A stretch of DNA of 47,287 nucleotides from Peptoniphilus rachelemmaiella (GCF_943169845.1 NZ_CALPBW010000015.1:1-47287); one strand, 5' to 3'; positions 11,569 through 19,541 are shown, numbered from the stretch's first letter. The notes: generated by a model from the letters alone, not told the origin. Translations and numbers: made by a program.

Positions 11569-12587
11569 TGAAAGAGTTTTTGCACAAGAAAAACGTGCAC
11601 CCGAATTTAAAGACCTACGGCATCGACGCCTTGGGCGCCATGGCCTACGGCCTCTTCGCCACGTTGCTGATCGGCACCATTTTAAACACCATCGGCACCC
11701 AGCTGAACATTCCCTTTTTAACGGAGACCCTTTGGCCCATGGCCCAGGCGGCCACAGGCCCCGCCATCGCCATGTCCATCGCCTTTGCATTGGATGCGCC
11801 GCCCTTGGTGCTCTTCGCCTCCTCTGTCGTGGGGGCGGCGAGCTACAAAATCGGCGGCCCGGTGGCCGTCTACATCGCGGCCATTGTGGCGGCGGAAGCG
11901 GGCAAGCTCATCAGTAAGGAAACCCGGGTGGACATTCTCGTCACCCCGGCGGTAACCGTCCTCACCGGGACATTGATCGCCGTCTTGGTGGGCCCTTCCA
12001 TCCAATGGCTTATGGAAAGCGTGGGCAAACTCATTATGGCCGCCACGGAACAACAACCCTTCGTCATGGGGATTCTGGTCGCCACCATCGTAGGCATCGC
12101 CCTCACCCTGCCCATTTCGAGCGCCGCCATTTGCATGATGCTTTCCCTGGCGGGCCTCGCCGGCGGAGCGGCCACCATCGGCTGCTCGGCGCAAATGATC
12201 GGCTTTGCCGTCATCTCCTTTAAGGACAACGGCTTCGACGGCCTCTTCGCCCAAGGCCTCGGGACAAGCATGCTTCAAATGCCCAACATCGTGAAAAACC
12301 CCAGAATTTGGATTCCGCCCACCGTGGCCGGCGCCGTGATCGCGCCCCTTTCCACCGTGGTCTTTAAACTGGAAAACACGCCCCTGGGAAGCGGCATGGG
12401 CACCAGCGGCCTCGTGGGACAAATCGGCACCATTCAAGCCATGGAAGGGGCCATGCCCTTTGCGAAGCTCATCCTCATCATCGTCATGCTCCACGTCATC
12501 CTTCCCGCCCTCATCAGCTACATCGTCTACCGCGCCATGAAAAAGCGGGGCTGGATCGCCGACGGAGACATGCGACTGGATATTTAG
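11568..12587 (+). CDS. EIIC-like membrane transporter (PTS_EIIC_2 type)
   Basis: A 339-aa, glycine- and alanine-rich membrane protein with about ten predicted helices. The motifs PVAVYIAAIVAAEAGKLIS, GCSAQMIGFAV and the C-terminal GMGTSGLVGQIGTIQAM resemble the stand-alone EIIC-like family that lacks PTS phosphotransfer domains. No EIIA, EIIB, HPr or EI gene is in the window, so classical sugar phosphorylation is not supported by context. The start codon overlaps the stop of the first chr gene by 1 nt; 9 nt separate the stop from the second chr gene. The tight packing suggests that all three proteins serve one transport process. Confidence 0.75.
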   Translation: MKEFLHKKNVHPNLKTYGIDALGAMAYGLFATLLIGTILNTIGTQLNIPFLTETLWPMAQAATGPAIAMSIAFALDAPPLVLFASSVVGAASYKIGGPVAVYIAAIVAAEAGKLISKETRVDILVTPAVTVLTGTLIAVLVGPSIQWLMESVGKLIMAATEQQPFVMGILVATIVGIALTLPISSAAICMMLSLAGLAGGAATIGCSAQMIGFAVISFKDNGFDGLFAQGLGTSMLQMPNIVKNPRIWIPPTVAGAVIAPLSTVVFKLENTPLGSGMGTSGLVGQIGTIQAMEGAMPFAKLILIIVMLHVILPALISYIVYRAMKKRGWIADGDMRLDI

Positions 12588-12596
12588 GAGATGGCC

Positions 12597-13154
12597 ATGT
12601 TACTTGCGAAATTATTTTATGAATTCTTTAAGATCGGCCTCTTCTCCTTCGGCGGCGGCTACGCCACCATTCCCCTGATCCAACAATTTATCGTGGAGCG
12701 GGAAGGCTGGCTTACCATGACCCAGTTTACGGATCTGGTGACCATCAGCCAAATGACCCCGGGCCCCATTGCCATTAACAGCGCCACCTTTGTCGGCGCC
12801 CAAGTGGCCGGGCCCGTAGGCTCCGTGGTGGCGACGGCGGGGGTCACCGCGCCGCAAACCATCATCATCCTGACTTTGGCCTACTTCCTCTTTACGAAAA
12901 AACGCTCCTTCCGCCTGATGGACATGCTTCTTCGGGGAATCAAGGCGGGGATTATCGGCCTGATCTTTATCGCTTCCTACGACATGTTTAAAAACGCCCT
13001 GTGGCCGGAAGGGGGCGGCCTGGAGATCGTGGCCCTCATTACCTTTGTCGTCGGCGGCGTGCTCTATGCGAAAAAAATGGATCTTATCAAGCTTATTATG
13101 CTGGGCGCCGTCTTAGGCATCGTTCTGAAACTGGCCTTGCCCCTTGTATCCTAG
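12597..13154 (+). CDS. Chromate-type transporter, single CHR domain (second copy)
   Basis: A 185-aa CHR-family protein with FSFGGGYATIP near the N-terminus, TISQMTPGPIAINSATFVG in the middle and several membrane helices. It is the probable partner of the first copy. The start chosen is the ATG at 12597 because TAGGAG then lies 6 bases upstream; the in-frame ATG at 12591 abuts that site directly. The last 80 or so bases belong to the left copy of a direct repeat that is found again at 15846-16085, where a broken piece of this gene remains. Five nucleotides after the stop, a short C-rich/G-rich hairpin with five Ts may separate it from the glpK remnant. Confidence 0.85.
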   Translation: MLLAKLFYEFFKIGLFSFGGGYATIPLIQQFIVEREGWLTMTQFTDLVTISQMTPGPIAINSATFVGAQVAGPVGSVVATAGVTAPQTIIILTLAYFLFTKKRSFRLMDMLLRGIKAGIIGLIFIASYDMFKNALWPEGGGLEIVALITFVVGGVLYAKKMDLIKLIMLGAVLGIVLKLALPLVS

Positions 13155-13280
13155 ACTGCACCCCCTTGCGGGGAATTTTTCAACCGAGGTGAATCATGAA
13201 ATACATTCTGGCCATCGACGCGGGCACCACGTCCAATCGGGCCATTCTCTTTGACGAAGACGCCCGGGTTATCTCCGTGG
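13041..13280 (+). repeat. Left copy of chr-glpK junction direct repeat
   Basis: Aligns without gaps to 15846-16085 (offset 2805). From 13081 to 13280 only four bases differ from the right copy and those in coding sequence are synonymous; before that, identity falls to roughly 70 percent while the frame is kept. It covers the last codons of the second chr gene, the 41-bp gap and the first 28 codons of glpK. The match stops sharply after ATCTCCGTGG. Confidence 0.95.
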
Positions 13281-13288
13281 ATTTATAA
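13196..13288 (+). pseudogene. glpK: Truncated glpK 5' fragment
   Basis: Thirty codons from ATG 13196 to TAA 13286-13288. The first 28 match the intact glycerol kinase start at 16001 exactly at protein level, including DAGTTSNR, and the frame then runs into insert sequence and stops after two codons. It keeps the GAGGTG ribosome binding site. A 30-residue piece of the phosphate-binding loop cannot be an enzyme. It marks the left boundary of the insert. Confidence 0.93.
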
Positions 13289-13316
13289 TATTTTCTTAGC
13301 TATCTCGATATGTAAC

Positions 13317-13345
13317 TTGACAAAAATCAATGAGAGAAATAAAAT
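13317..13345 (+). promoter_or_regulatory. Promoter of the surface-protein gene
   Basis: TTGACA (13317-13322), 17-bp spacer, TAAAAT (13340-13345). The leader to the ATG at 13467 would be about 115 nt. It lies wholly within the insert, so the cargo gene brought its own promoter. Confidence 0.75.
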
Positions 13346-13466
13346 AAAAAAAGTTATCAAAATGGTTTTTATTTGTACATGACAATTGTTCGGGTCTTCT
13401 TGTACAAACACTTTTTCCCGAACGGTATCTATCCGAAATTATTTATAAATCAAGGAGGAGACGCAT

Positions 13467-15674
13467 ATGAAAAGAAAGCATTTTTCGATCATCCTTGCGG
13501 TGATCCTGGCGTTCGTGATGATGGCGCCGACGCTGATTTCCCAAAAGGCTTTCGCGGAGGAGTATAGGATCAAAGATCCTATTTTGCGAGAGCTGATGAA
13601 TGAACGTTACGGTAAACCGGCGGATTACAACCTTCCCCCTGAGGAACTTTCGCGTATAGTATATACCGGTGACGGCTGGATGAATAAAGGCATACGCACT
13701 CTCGAAGGTCTGCAGTATTGCACGAATTTGAAAGGGGCGAATTTTGCGGGGAACCCTATAGAGGATGCGTCAGCTTTGTCCAACCTTAAAAATTTAAAAA
13801 GGCTCAACCTCAACGGAGCAAAGATCAAGGATCTCTCGTTCATCGAAAACGGGGAAATTGATTTGATTGACCTCGAAATCAACAACACGGGTATAAGAGA
13901 TCTTTCACCGCTCAAGACAAAGCGCACGGAGTGGGAGTACTTAAGCGCTTCCGGCAATCATCTTACCGATGAAGATATCGCCGTGTTCAGCGACATGAAC
14001 ATCAACAATATCGACGTATCGAATAACGACATCACCGACCCGAGCGTATTCAATCACATGAAAAATGTGGAAAACTTGATATTGACGGGAAATCATATAA
14101 GCGATCTTTCCAGGGTGGGACAGATCAACTCAACGACCGGTGAAATCGTTGAGGTCCCGCGTTTTTACCGGGCCTCTGATCAAACTATCACGAGATTTGC
14201 AAAGAACGGCAAAGTATCCAGCATCATAAAAGACTACGACGGCGCTTTACTTAACGATGAGAAGCACCTGAAAAACTTCGTTAACGTCAGATTGAACGGA
14301 GATGAGTTCGAGCTGATCGACCCGAACAAGCCGGGCTCCGTTGAATTTGCTGCCGATGCCTATAAATTCTTGACGGGAGAAGTCTACGTCCACTTCAGCG
14401 GTAAAATAAATATCGTGAGCCTGGCAGGCGTAATGGTAACTCCGGAAACGGCGACCGTAGAAAAGGGCAAAACGCAGCAGTTCACAGCCACTGTCGTAGG
14501 ACAGGGCGAGTTTGACAGGACCGTTACGTGGAGCGTGATCGGCGGCGGCGCAGGAACGTCGGTCGATGCAAACGGACTTCTCACAGTAGGAAAGAACGAA
14601 ACGGCAAAGACGCTCACGGTAAGGGCAACGTCCAATGCGGACAACAAGGTCTTCGGAGAAGCCACGGTAACGGTAAAAGAGAATGCTCCCGTCGTAGAGC
14701 CTACCGTAACGAGAATAACCGTAACACCTAAGAATGCGACCGTAGGAAAGGGCAAGACGCAGGCATTTGCAGCCACTGTCAGCGGAACGGGAGACTTCGA
14801 TAAGACGGTTACGTGGAGCGTTATAGGCGGGCACGAAGGAACGTCGATCGCAGCTGACGGAACGCTTACGGTAGCTAAAGACGAGAACGCAAAGACGCTC
14901 AAAGTGAGAGCGACATCCAATACGGACAACAAGGTCTTCGGAGAAGCCACGGTAACGGTAAAAGAGAAGGCTCCCGACGTACATCCTACCGTAACAGGAA
15001 TAACCGTAACACCTAAGAATAAGAAGAAACCAGTCGAGTCCAAAGAAGAAGTCCACCTAGCCTATATTAAAGGCTATCCTGACAAAACAGTAAGGCCCGA
15101 AGGCAAGGTGACAAGGGCAGAAGTGGTGACTATGGTTGTGAGGTTAAAGGGCTATCCTTTAATTGAAGGCCAAGGCCTTTACAAGGACGTAGGAAAAGAT
15201 AAGTGGTGTGCTCCCTATATCGAAGCTGCCTATAGGCAAGGAATTTTAGAGGAAAAAGCAGGAGAAGCTTTTAGGCCTGATGAAAAGATAACCAGGGGCG
15301 AGCTGGCACAAATTATTAGCCACATCGATAAAAAGAATGATGCAAAGGCTCCTTTTACCGATATAGAGGGTTACAAATTTAAAAAAGCCATAGACCAAAG
15401 CTACGGCAACAAGAGAATCATGGGATATCCTGACAATACCTTTAAACCGGATGCTGAAATAACCAGGGCGGAAACAGCGGCAATGTTAAACAGGCTGTTT
15501 GAAAGACATGTAGGGCAAGACGGCCTTAAAGATTTAGTTATAAAGGAGTTTAAAGATTTAAAGGATAAGACTTACTGGGCATATTATGATATAGTAGAAG
15601 CATCTAATGCTCATATATGTACAAGAGTCCATGAAAATTCTTTGGAAGAAGTTTGGAAGCTAATAAATAAATAA
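13467..15674 (+). CDS. LRR / Ig-like (BIG2) / SLH surface protein
   Basis: A 735-aa exported protein. Residues 1-30 form a signal peptide ending AFA. Residues about 75-235 contain internalin-like leucine-rich repeats (LKNLKRLNLNGAKIKDLSF is one). Two BIG2-like Ig domains follow at about 320-404 and 415-499 with an exact 95-residue (285-bp) period; a third starts at 506 but breaks off after ITVTPKN. From residue 519 the sequence switches to S-layer homology units (GYPDKTVRPEGKVTRAEVV, GYPDNTFKPDAEITRAETA) that would anchor it to the wall polymer. AAGGAGGAG precedes the ATG. A role in adhesion or host contact is inferred from the LRR and Ig parts. The abrupt change at 15021 suggests a fusion of an LRR-Ig gene with an SLH cassette. 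Confidence 0.88.
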   Translation: MKRKHFSIILAVILAFVMMAPTLISQKAFAEEYRIKDPILRELMNERYGKPADYNLPPEELSRIVYTGDGWMNKGIRTLEGLQYCTNLKGANFAGNPIEDASALSNLKNLKRLNLNGAKIKDLSFIENGEIDLIDLEINNTGIRDLSPLKTKRTEWEYLSASGNHLTDEDIAVFSDMNINNIDVSNNDITDPSVFNHMKNVENLILTGNHISDLSRVGQINSTTGEIVEVPRFYRASDQTITRFAKNGKVSSIIKDYDGALLNDEKHLKNFVNVRLNGDEFELIDPNKPGSVEFAADAYKFLTGEVYVHFSGKINIVSLAGVMVTPETATVEKGKTQQFTATVVGQGEFDRTVTWSVIGGGAGTSVDANGLLTVGKNETAKTLTVRATSNADNKVFGEATVTVKENAPVVEPTVTRITVTPKNATVGKGKTQAFAATVSGTGDFDKTVTWSVIGGHEGTSIAADGTLTVAKDENAKTLKVRATSNTDNKVFGEATVTVKEKAPDVHPTVTGITVTPKNKKKPVESKEEVHLAYIKGYPDKTVRPEGKVTRAEVVTMVVRLKGYPLIEGQGLYKDVGKDKWCAPYIEAAYRQGILEEKAGEAFRPDEKITRGELAQIISHIDKKNDAKAPFTDIEGYKFKKAIDQSYGNKRIMGYPDNTFKPDAEITRAETAAMLNRLFERHVGQDGLKDLVIKEFKDLKDKTYWAYYDIVEASNAHICTRVHENSLEEVWKLINK

Positions 15675-15691
15675 AAATTTGGCTCTATAAT

Positions 15692-15725
15692 AAATAGTGT
15701 TGGTGAGAAATCATCAGCACTATTT
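15692..15725 (+). terminator. Hairpin after the surface-protein gene
   Basis: AAATAGTG pairs with CACTATTT and TTGGTGA with TCATCAG around a GAAA loop, a 15-bp stem followed by only four Ts. It probably ends the surface-protein message. Confidence 0.6.
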
Positions 15726-15788
15726 TCGTATGGATATGCATATAAAAAATAGATAATATGTATTTTGGAATAAAAAGATAATTTTGAG

Positions 15789-15816
15789 TTAATCCTGGAA
15801 GATTAAATTGTATAAT
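15789..15816 (+). promoter_or_regulatory. Possible insert-borne promoter reading into glpK
   Basis: TTAATC (15789-15794), 16-bp spacer, TATAAT (15811-15816). It lies at the right end of the insert, about 190 bp before the intact glpK. The insert separates glpK from the chr operon promoter, so this could be what drives glpK now. Confidence 0.4.
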
Positions 15817-15840
15817 TTTTTACAAATTGCTTAAAAGGAC

Positions 15841-15959
15841 ACAGCGCCACCTTCGTCGGTGGCGTACTCTACTGGAAGAAAATGGATCTTATCAAACTCA
15901 TTATGTTGGGCGCCGTCTTAGGCATCGTTCTGAAACTGGCCTTGCCCCTTGTATCCTAG
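15841..15959 (+). pseudogene. Broken 3' remnant of the second chr gene
   Basis: The last 38 codons, in frame, match the C-terminus of the CHR protein ending at 13154, with GVLYWKK in place of GVLYAKK. The first 19 bases (15841-15859) match 12778-12796 inside that gene, covering SATFVG, with one mismatch. So about 250 bp of the gene body seems to be missing between two similar GTCGG-containing stretches. There is no start codon or ribosome binding site. It marks the right boundary of the insert. Confidence 0.82.
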
Positions 15960-16085
15960 ACTGCACCCCCTTGCGGGGAATTTTTCAACCGAGGTGAATC
16001 ATGAAATACATTCTGGCCATCGACGCGGGCACCACGTCCAATCGGGCCATTCTCTTTGACGAAGATGCCCGGGTTATCTCCGTGG
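15846..16085 (+). repeat. Right copy of chr-glpK junction direct repeat
   Basis: Partner of 13041-13280. It includes the hairpin CCCC-TTGC-GGGG with following Ts (15965-15985) just before the glpK ribosome binding site. The differences at the four variable sites (for example AAG/AAA, CTG/TTG, GAC/GAT) are synonymous. Confidence 0.95.
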
Positions 16086-17482
16086 CGCAAAAATCCTTCC
16101 GCCAATTCTTTCCCCAACCGGGCTGGGTGGAACAGGATCCCGCGGAAATTTTAGCCACCACCGTCGGCGTCTGCGCCGAAGCCATCGCCCAGGCCCAGGT
16201 GGATCGAAAAGACATTGTGGCCATGGGCATTACCAATCAGCGGGAGACCACCATTCTTTGGGACAAGAAAACAGGCAGGGCCATCGCCCCGGCCATTGTG
16301 TGGCAATGCCGCCGCACCGCCGATCGGGCGGAGGCCGTGAAGGAGGCGGGCTACGGCGATATGATCCGCGAAAAGACAGGCCTTGAGGTGGACGCCTATT
16401 TTTCCGCCACGAAAATTGCCTACATCCTCGACCACGTGGAAGGGGCGCGGGAGAAGGCGGAAAAAGGCGAGGTCCTTTTCGGCACCGTAGACAGCTTTCT
16501 CCTCTACCACTTAACCGGCGGCGTGCACCGCACGGACATTTCCAACGCCTCCCGCACCATGCTCTTTAATATCCACACCTTGGATTGGGACGAGGAGTTG
16601 TTAAAACTTTTCAACATTCCTCGTGCCTGTTTGCCGGAAGTGTTGCCTACGGCGGCCCATTTCGGAAACACCTTGGCGGAACACTTCGGCATCGCCATTC
16701 CCATTACGGGCATGATCGGCGATCAACAATCCGCCCTCTTCGGCGAGCAATGCTTTGAGGTGGGCGAAGTGAAAAGCACCTTCGGCACCGGCGCCTTTGT
16801 TCTGATGAATACGGGGCACAAACCCATTATCAGCGAACACGGCCTCCTCTCCTCCTGCGCCTGGGACATCGGCGAGGGGCCGATCTACGCCATGGAGGGA
16901 AGCATTTTCGCCTGCGGCAGCGTGATTCAGTGGCTGAAAGACGACTTGGGCCTCGTGGCCACGCCGGAAGAGACGGCGGCCTTGGCCGAAAGCGTGAAGG
17001 AGAAAAATCCCATGCTCTTCGTCCCCGCCTTTACGGGCCTGGGCACCCCCTATTGGGATCCGGAAGCCCGGGGCACCCTTTTCGGCATCAGCCGCTCCAC
17101 CACCAAAGCCCATTTAGTGAAGGCGGCCCTGGATGCCATCGCCTACATGAGTGCCGATGTTATCGACGCCATGGAAAAAGATTTGCAAGCGAGCCACGAC
17201 CGCATTCTCGTCGACGGCGGCGTGAGCCACAACGACTACCTCATGAAGACCTTGGCCGATGCCATTCACCGCTCCGTCCACCGGCCGGCGCTGGTGGAAA
17301 CTACGGCGCTGGGCGCCGCCTTTATGGCGGGCATGGGCTGTGGCCTTTACAAGAACCTTTCGGACATAAAAAAACGGGCCTCCAAGGCCCAAGTGCTCGC
17401 CCCCTCAGACGCCGACCTCACGGCGGAGCGCGCCCGCTGGAAAAAAGCCGTCGCCGTCACCATGGCCAATCACATGGATTGA
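16001..17482 (+). CDS. glpK: Glycerol kinase
   Basis: A 493-aa cytosolic enzyme of the FGGY family that phosphorylates glycerol with ATP to glycerol 3-phosphate. The length is standard. The N-terminal phosphate-binding loop is [14 protein letters not shown], the FGTGAFVLMNTG region and the C-terminal DGGVSHNDYLM segment are all present. GAGGTG lies 6 bases before the ATG. No glpF, glpD or glpO is next to it, and it sits alone between the insert and the convergent nfo gene, with a 13-bp tail-to-tail overlap. Before the insertion it probably followed the chr operon by 46 bp, so its expression may have changed. Confidence 0.95.
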   Translation: MKYILAIDAGTTSNRAILFDEDARVISVAQKSFRQFFPQPGWVEQDPAEILATTVGVCAEAIAQAQVDRKDIVAMGITNQRETTILWDKKTGRAIAPAIVWQCRRTADRAEAVKEAGYGDMIREKTGLEVDAYFSATKIAYILDHVEGAREKAEKGEVLFGTVDSFLLYHLTGGVHRTDISNASRTMLFNIHTLDWDEELLKLFNIPRACLPEVLPTAAHFGNTLAEHFGIAIPITGMIGDQQSALFGEQCFEVGEVKSTFGTGAFVLMNTGHKPIISEHGLLSSCAWDIGEGPIYAMEGSIFACGSVIQWLKDDLGLVATPEETAALAESVKEKNPMLFVPAFTGLGTPYWDPEARGTLFGISRSTTKAHLVKAALDAIAYMSADVIDAMEKDLQASHDRILVDGGVSHNDYLMKTLADAIHRSVHRPALVETTALGAAFMAGMGCGLYKNLSDIKKRASKAQVLAPSDADLTAERARWKKAVAVTMANHMD

Positions 17483-18297
17483 CCGAAGGCGTTTAGGCGC
17501 TGAATTTCTTTTTCGTGATCCGCCCCCTCCCCCGGGGTTTCCAAAATCATGGGAAGGCCCTTCACGGGATCGGCGTAGAGAAACCGCCCGATGACGTCCA
17601 AACCGATTTCGCCCGCACCCACCGGTGCGTGGCGATCTTTTTTTGCGCCGAATGGGGTGAGGGAGTCGTTCACGTGGACGGCCTTTATTTTTTCAATGCC
17701 GATTAATTCGTCGAAGGTATGAAAAAATTTCTCGGGATCCGACAAATCGTAGCCGGCGCTGAACAAATGGCAGGTGTCCAAGACCACGCCCACATCCTCC
17801 GATGCCAGGGCGTCGATGATTTCTGCGATCTCCTCCAGGCGACAGCCGATTTCCGTGCCCTTGCCGCTCATGGTCTCGAGGCAAATGGCCCGGTGGGGAA
17901 ATAATTCCTTCGCCTTATCCATGGCGTCGATGATTCGGCGGATGCCCACTGACCCACCGTCTTTCGTGTGGCTTCCCGGATGAAAGACGTAGACCGTATC
18001 CTCCGGGTAGTGGGCGAGAAGATCCATGTCTGAAGTGAAGATCTCGAAGCTTTTTTCCCTCACATCTTCCCGGCTCGAGGCCAGGTTCATGGTGTAGGCG
18101 GCGTGGGCGACGATGGGGCCGAATTCTTTTTTCATGCGAATAAACTTTTCCATGTCCGCCACATCCAGCGCCCGGGCCTTGGAGCCTCGGGGATTCCTGG
18201 TGAAAAATTGAAATGTATTCGCGCCATAGGTCTTCACCTCTTCCATGGCCTTGACAAAGCCCGAAGTCGTCGACGTGTGGTAGCCGATCCTAAGCAT
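17470..18297 (-). CDS. nfo: Endonuclease IV (AP endonuclease)
   Basis: A 275-aa DNA repair enzyme of the AP endonuclease 2 family, a zinc-dependent TIM barrel that cuts 5' of abasic sites. Family motifs seen are GANTFQFFTRNPRG near the N-terminus, VFHPGSH in the middle, CLETMSGKGTEIG and VVLDTCHLFSAGYD, then HVNDSLTPFGAKKDRH and LETPGEG at the end, which supply the metal ligands (His, Glu, Asp). The start at 18297 has a GGAAAGGAAA-type site. The 3' end overlaps the convergent glpK by 13 bp. Confidence 0.95.
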   Translation of the reverse strand: MLRIGYHTSTTSGFVKAMEEVKTYGANTFQFFTRNPRGSKARALDVADMEKFIRMKKEFGPIVAHAAYTMNLASSREDVREKSFEIFTSDMDLLAHYPEDTVYVFHPGSHTKDGGSVGIRRIIDAMDKAKELFPHRAICLETMSGKGTEIGCRLEEIAEIIDALASEDVGVVLDTCHLFSAGYDLSDPEKFFHTFDELIGIEKIKAVHVNDSLTPFGAKKDRHAPVGAGEIGLDVIGRFLYADPVKGLPMILETPGEGADHEKEIQRLNAFGQSM

Positions 18298-18334
18298 AGT
18301 AATTTCCTTTCCTTCTTAAACCCTCAAAAGGCAC

Positions 18335-18358
18335 AAGAAAAAAGTGCCCGCAGGCACT
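18335..18358 (-). terminator. Intrinsic terminator after the PII-like gene
   Basis: On the minus strand AGTGCC pairs with GGCACT (18343-18358) and is followed by a run of Ts. It ends the two-gene unit 19467-18377 before nfo. Confidence 0.8.
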
Positions 18359-18376
18359 CTTTTCGCACGAACTTAA

Positions 18377-18688
18377 CTAAGCTAGGGGAATGTAGTTTAC
18401 CACCGGCACTTCGTAGGGGTGGATGCGGTCGATGATCCGCTGTACTTCTTCCCGATCCTCTTCGGCGATGCGAAATTCCATTTTCATTTCCTCCCGCGTC
18501 TGCACCTGACCGATGACGCCGTCGTAGGGATCGGCGCCCTCCAGGGGCCGCCAGTGGCCTTCCACCTTCGTCAGGCTGAAGGTGTAATCGTAATTGCCTT
18601 CGCGGAAAATATCCGCTTCGTTTAAATCATTGGCGAGCTCCACGACGAAATCTTCCGGTATGAAAATTTCAACTTTTAAATAACTCAT
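18377..18688 (-). CDS. Single-domain PII-like protein (YqfO/NIF3 insert type)
   Basis: A 103-aa protein resembling the PII/CutA-like domain inserted in NIF3-family proteins such as YqfO. The characteristic segments are LKVEIFIPEDFVVELANDLN at the start, GNYDYTFS, GHWRPLEGADPY and the C-terminal HPYEVPVVNYIPL. Stand-alone versions are widespread, probably trimeric and of unclear function; binding of a metal or nucleotide is possible. Its start overlaps the upstream membrane-protein gene by 4 bp, so the two are coupled and may work together. A terminator follows. Confidence 0.8.
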   Translation of the reverse strand: MSYLKVEIFIPEDFVVELANDLNEADIFREGNYDYTFSLTKVEGHWRPLEGADPYDGVIGQVQTREEMKMEFRIAEEDREEVQRIIDRIHPYEVPVVNYIPLA

Positions 18689-19467
18689 AGAACCTCCCCT
18701 TCCATATCATCCTCAATGTCTTCATGAATCGGGTCGATGGCATCGAAGGCGCCGCGGGCCACGAGTTCCCGAATAACGTCCACTACAGCGACGTAGCTGA
18801 TGAGGCCGAAGATGACCGTGCTCACGACATTCATCACCTTCATCAACGCGCCCTGGGTCATGCCCGATGCCGCAGCGGCCAAGCCGATGCCCCCGGAAAA
18901 CACGAGAACGATGATGACGACGATGGCCATGCGGCCGAAGATCATGCCCTTGTGGCCCTTGGTGATTTGCCAGGATTCTCTAATGGGCGTAAAGGCGCCT
19001 TCTCGCCCGCGAATGCCGTCGATGCCGATGACGGCACCTAGGGGCACCATGGCCAGAGAAAAGATGATCGCCGGCACAATGAGCAAGAAGAAAAAAACGA
19101 CGGTGAGAATTTTTTCGATAATATAAGTGCCAATCGAAGAGACAAGCTTCGGGTTAAAAAAGTAAAAAGCGTCGACAAATTCCGGTGTTGTGTCGTAGCG
19201 AGCCATGCGATAGATCATGAGAATCAGGCCGTAGCCCACGAGGCCCACGGCGATTAAATAAATCGTGTGAACGAGAAGGGACACGCCTGCCATGGCGCCG
19301 AAGTGAAATTCCGGCATGGGCATGGCGGGGTTTGCCCCCGGTGTCATAAAGGCGTCGGTTCCCAAACCCATCATATTAAAAATTTGGGTGAATCCCGCGA
19401 CGATTAAAAGATAAATAAGTAAACTGGGGAACATGGCTTTGTAAATTTCCATGGTTGTTTTTTTCAT
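18685..19467 (-). CDS. Uncharacterised six-helix membrane protein
   Basis: A 260-aa protein with about six membrane segments and a short acidic C-terminal tail (DPIHEDIEDDMEGE). It resembles DUF975 or glycerophosphodiester-phosphodiesterase-type membrane domains in style, for example PAIIFSLAMVPLGAVIG and PIRESWQITKGHKG, but I cannot name the family with certainty. AAGGAG precedes the ATG. Overlap by 4 bp with the PII-like gene suggests joint function; PII-like proteins often control membrane transporters. Confidence 0.7.
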   Translation of the reverse strand: MKKTTMEIYKAMFPSLLIYLLIVAGFTQIFNMMGLGTDAFMTPGANPAMPMPEFHFGAMAGVSLLVHTIYLIAVGLVGYGLILMIYRMARYDTTPEFVDAFYFFNPKLVSSIGTYIIEKILTVVFFFLLIVPAIIFSLAMVPLGAVIGIDGIRGREGAFTPIRESWQITKGHKGMIFGRMAIVVIIVLVFSGGIGLAAAASGMTQGALMKVMNVVSTVIFGLISYVAVVDVIRELVARGAFDAIDPIHEDIEDDMEGEVL

Positions 19468-19541
19468 AAGCAGCTCCTTTCGGATGTTGAATAGGGTTTG
19501 CCTTTACTTATACCCAAGACAGGGAGACATCCCACGATTTT

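Larger units (their letters stand above)
13281..15840 (+). mobile_element. AT-rich insert bracketed by the chr-glpK direct repeats
   Basis: About 2.56 kb with clearly lower GC and different codon use than the surroundings. It carries one gene, for a large surface protein, its own consensus promoter, a terminator-like hairpin and a promoter-like pair near its right end. No transposase, integrase or inverted ends were found. The flanks repeat the chr-glpK junction with synonymous differences. This suggests homologous recombination with DNA from a related strain that already held the cargo, rather than a simple transposition. Confidence 0.7.

Noticed and set aside
15681..15725. GGCTCT and GTGTTGGTGA after the surface gene, which recall the ends of ISL3-type insertion sequences.
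   Set aside because: No second end and no transposase piece are found in the insert. The hairpin alone is explained as a terminator.
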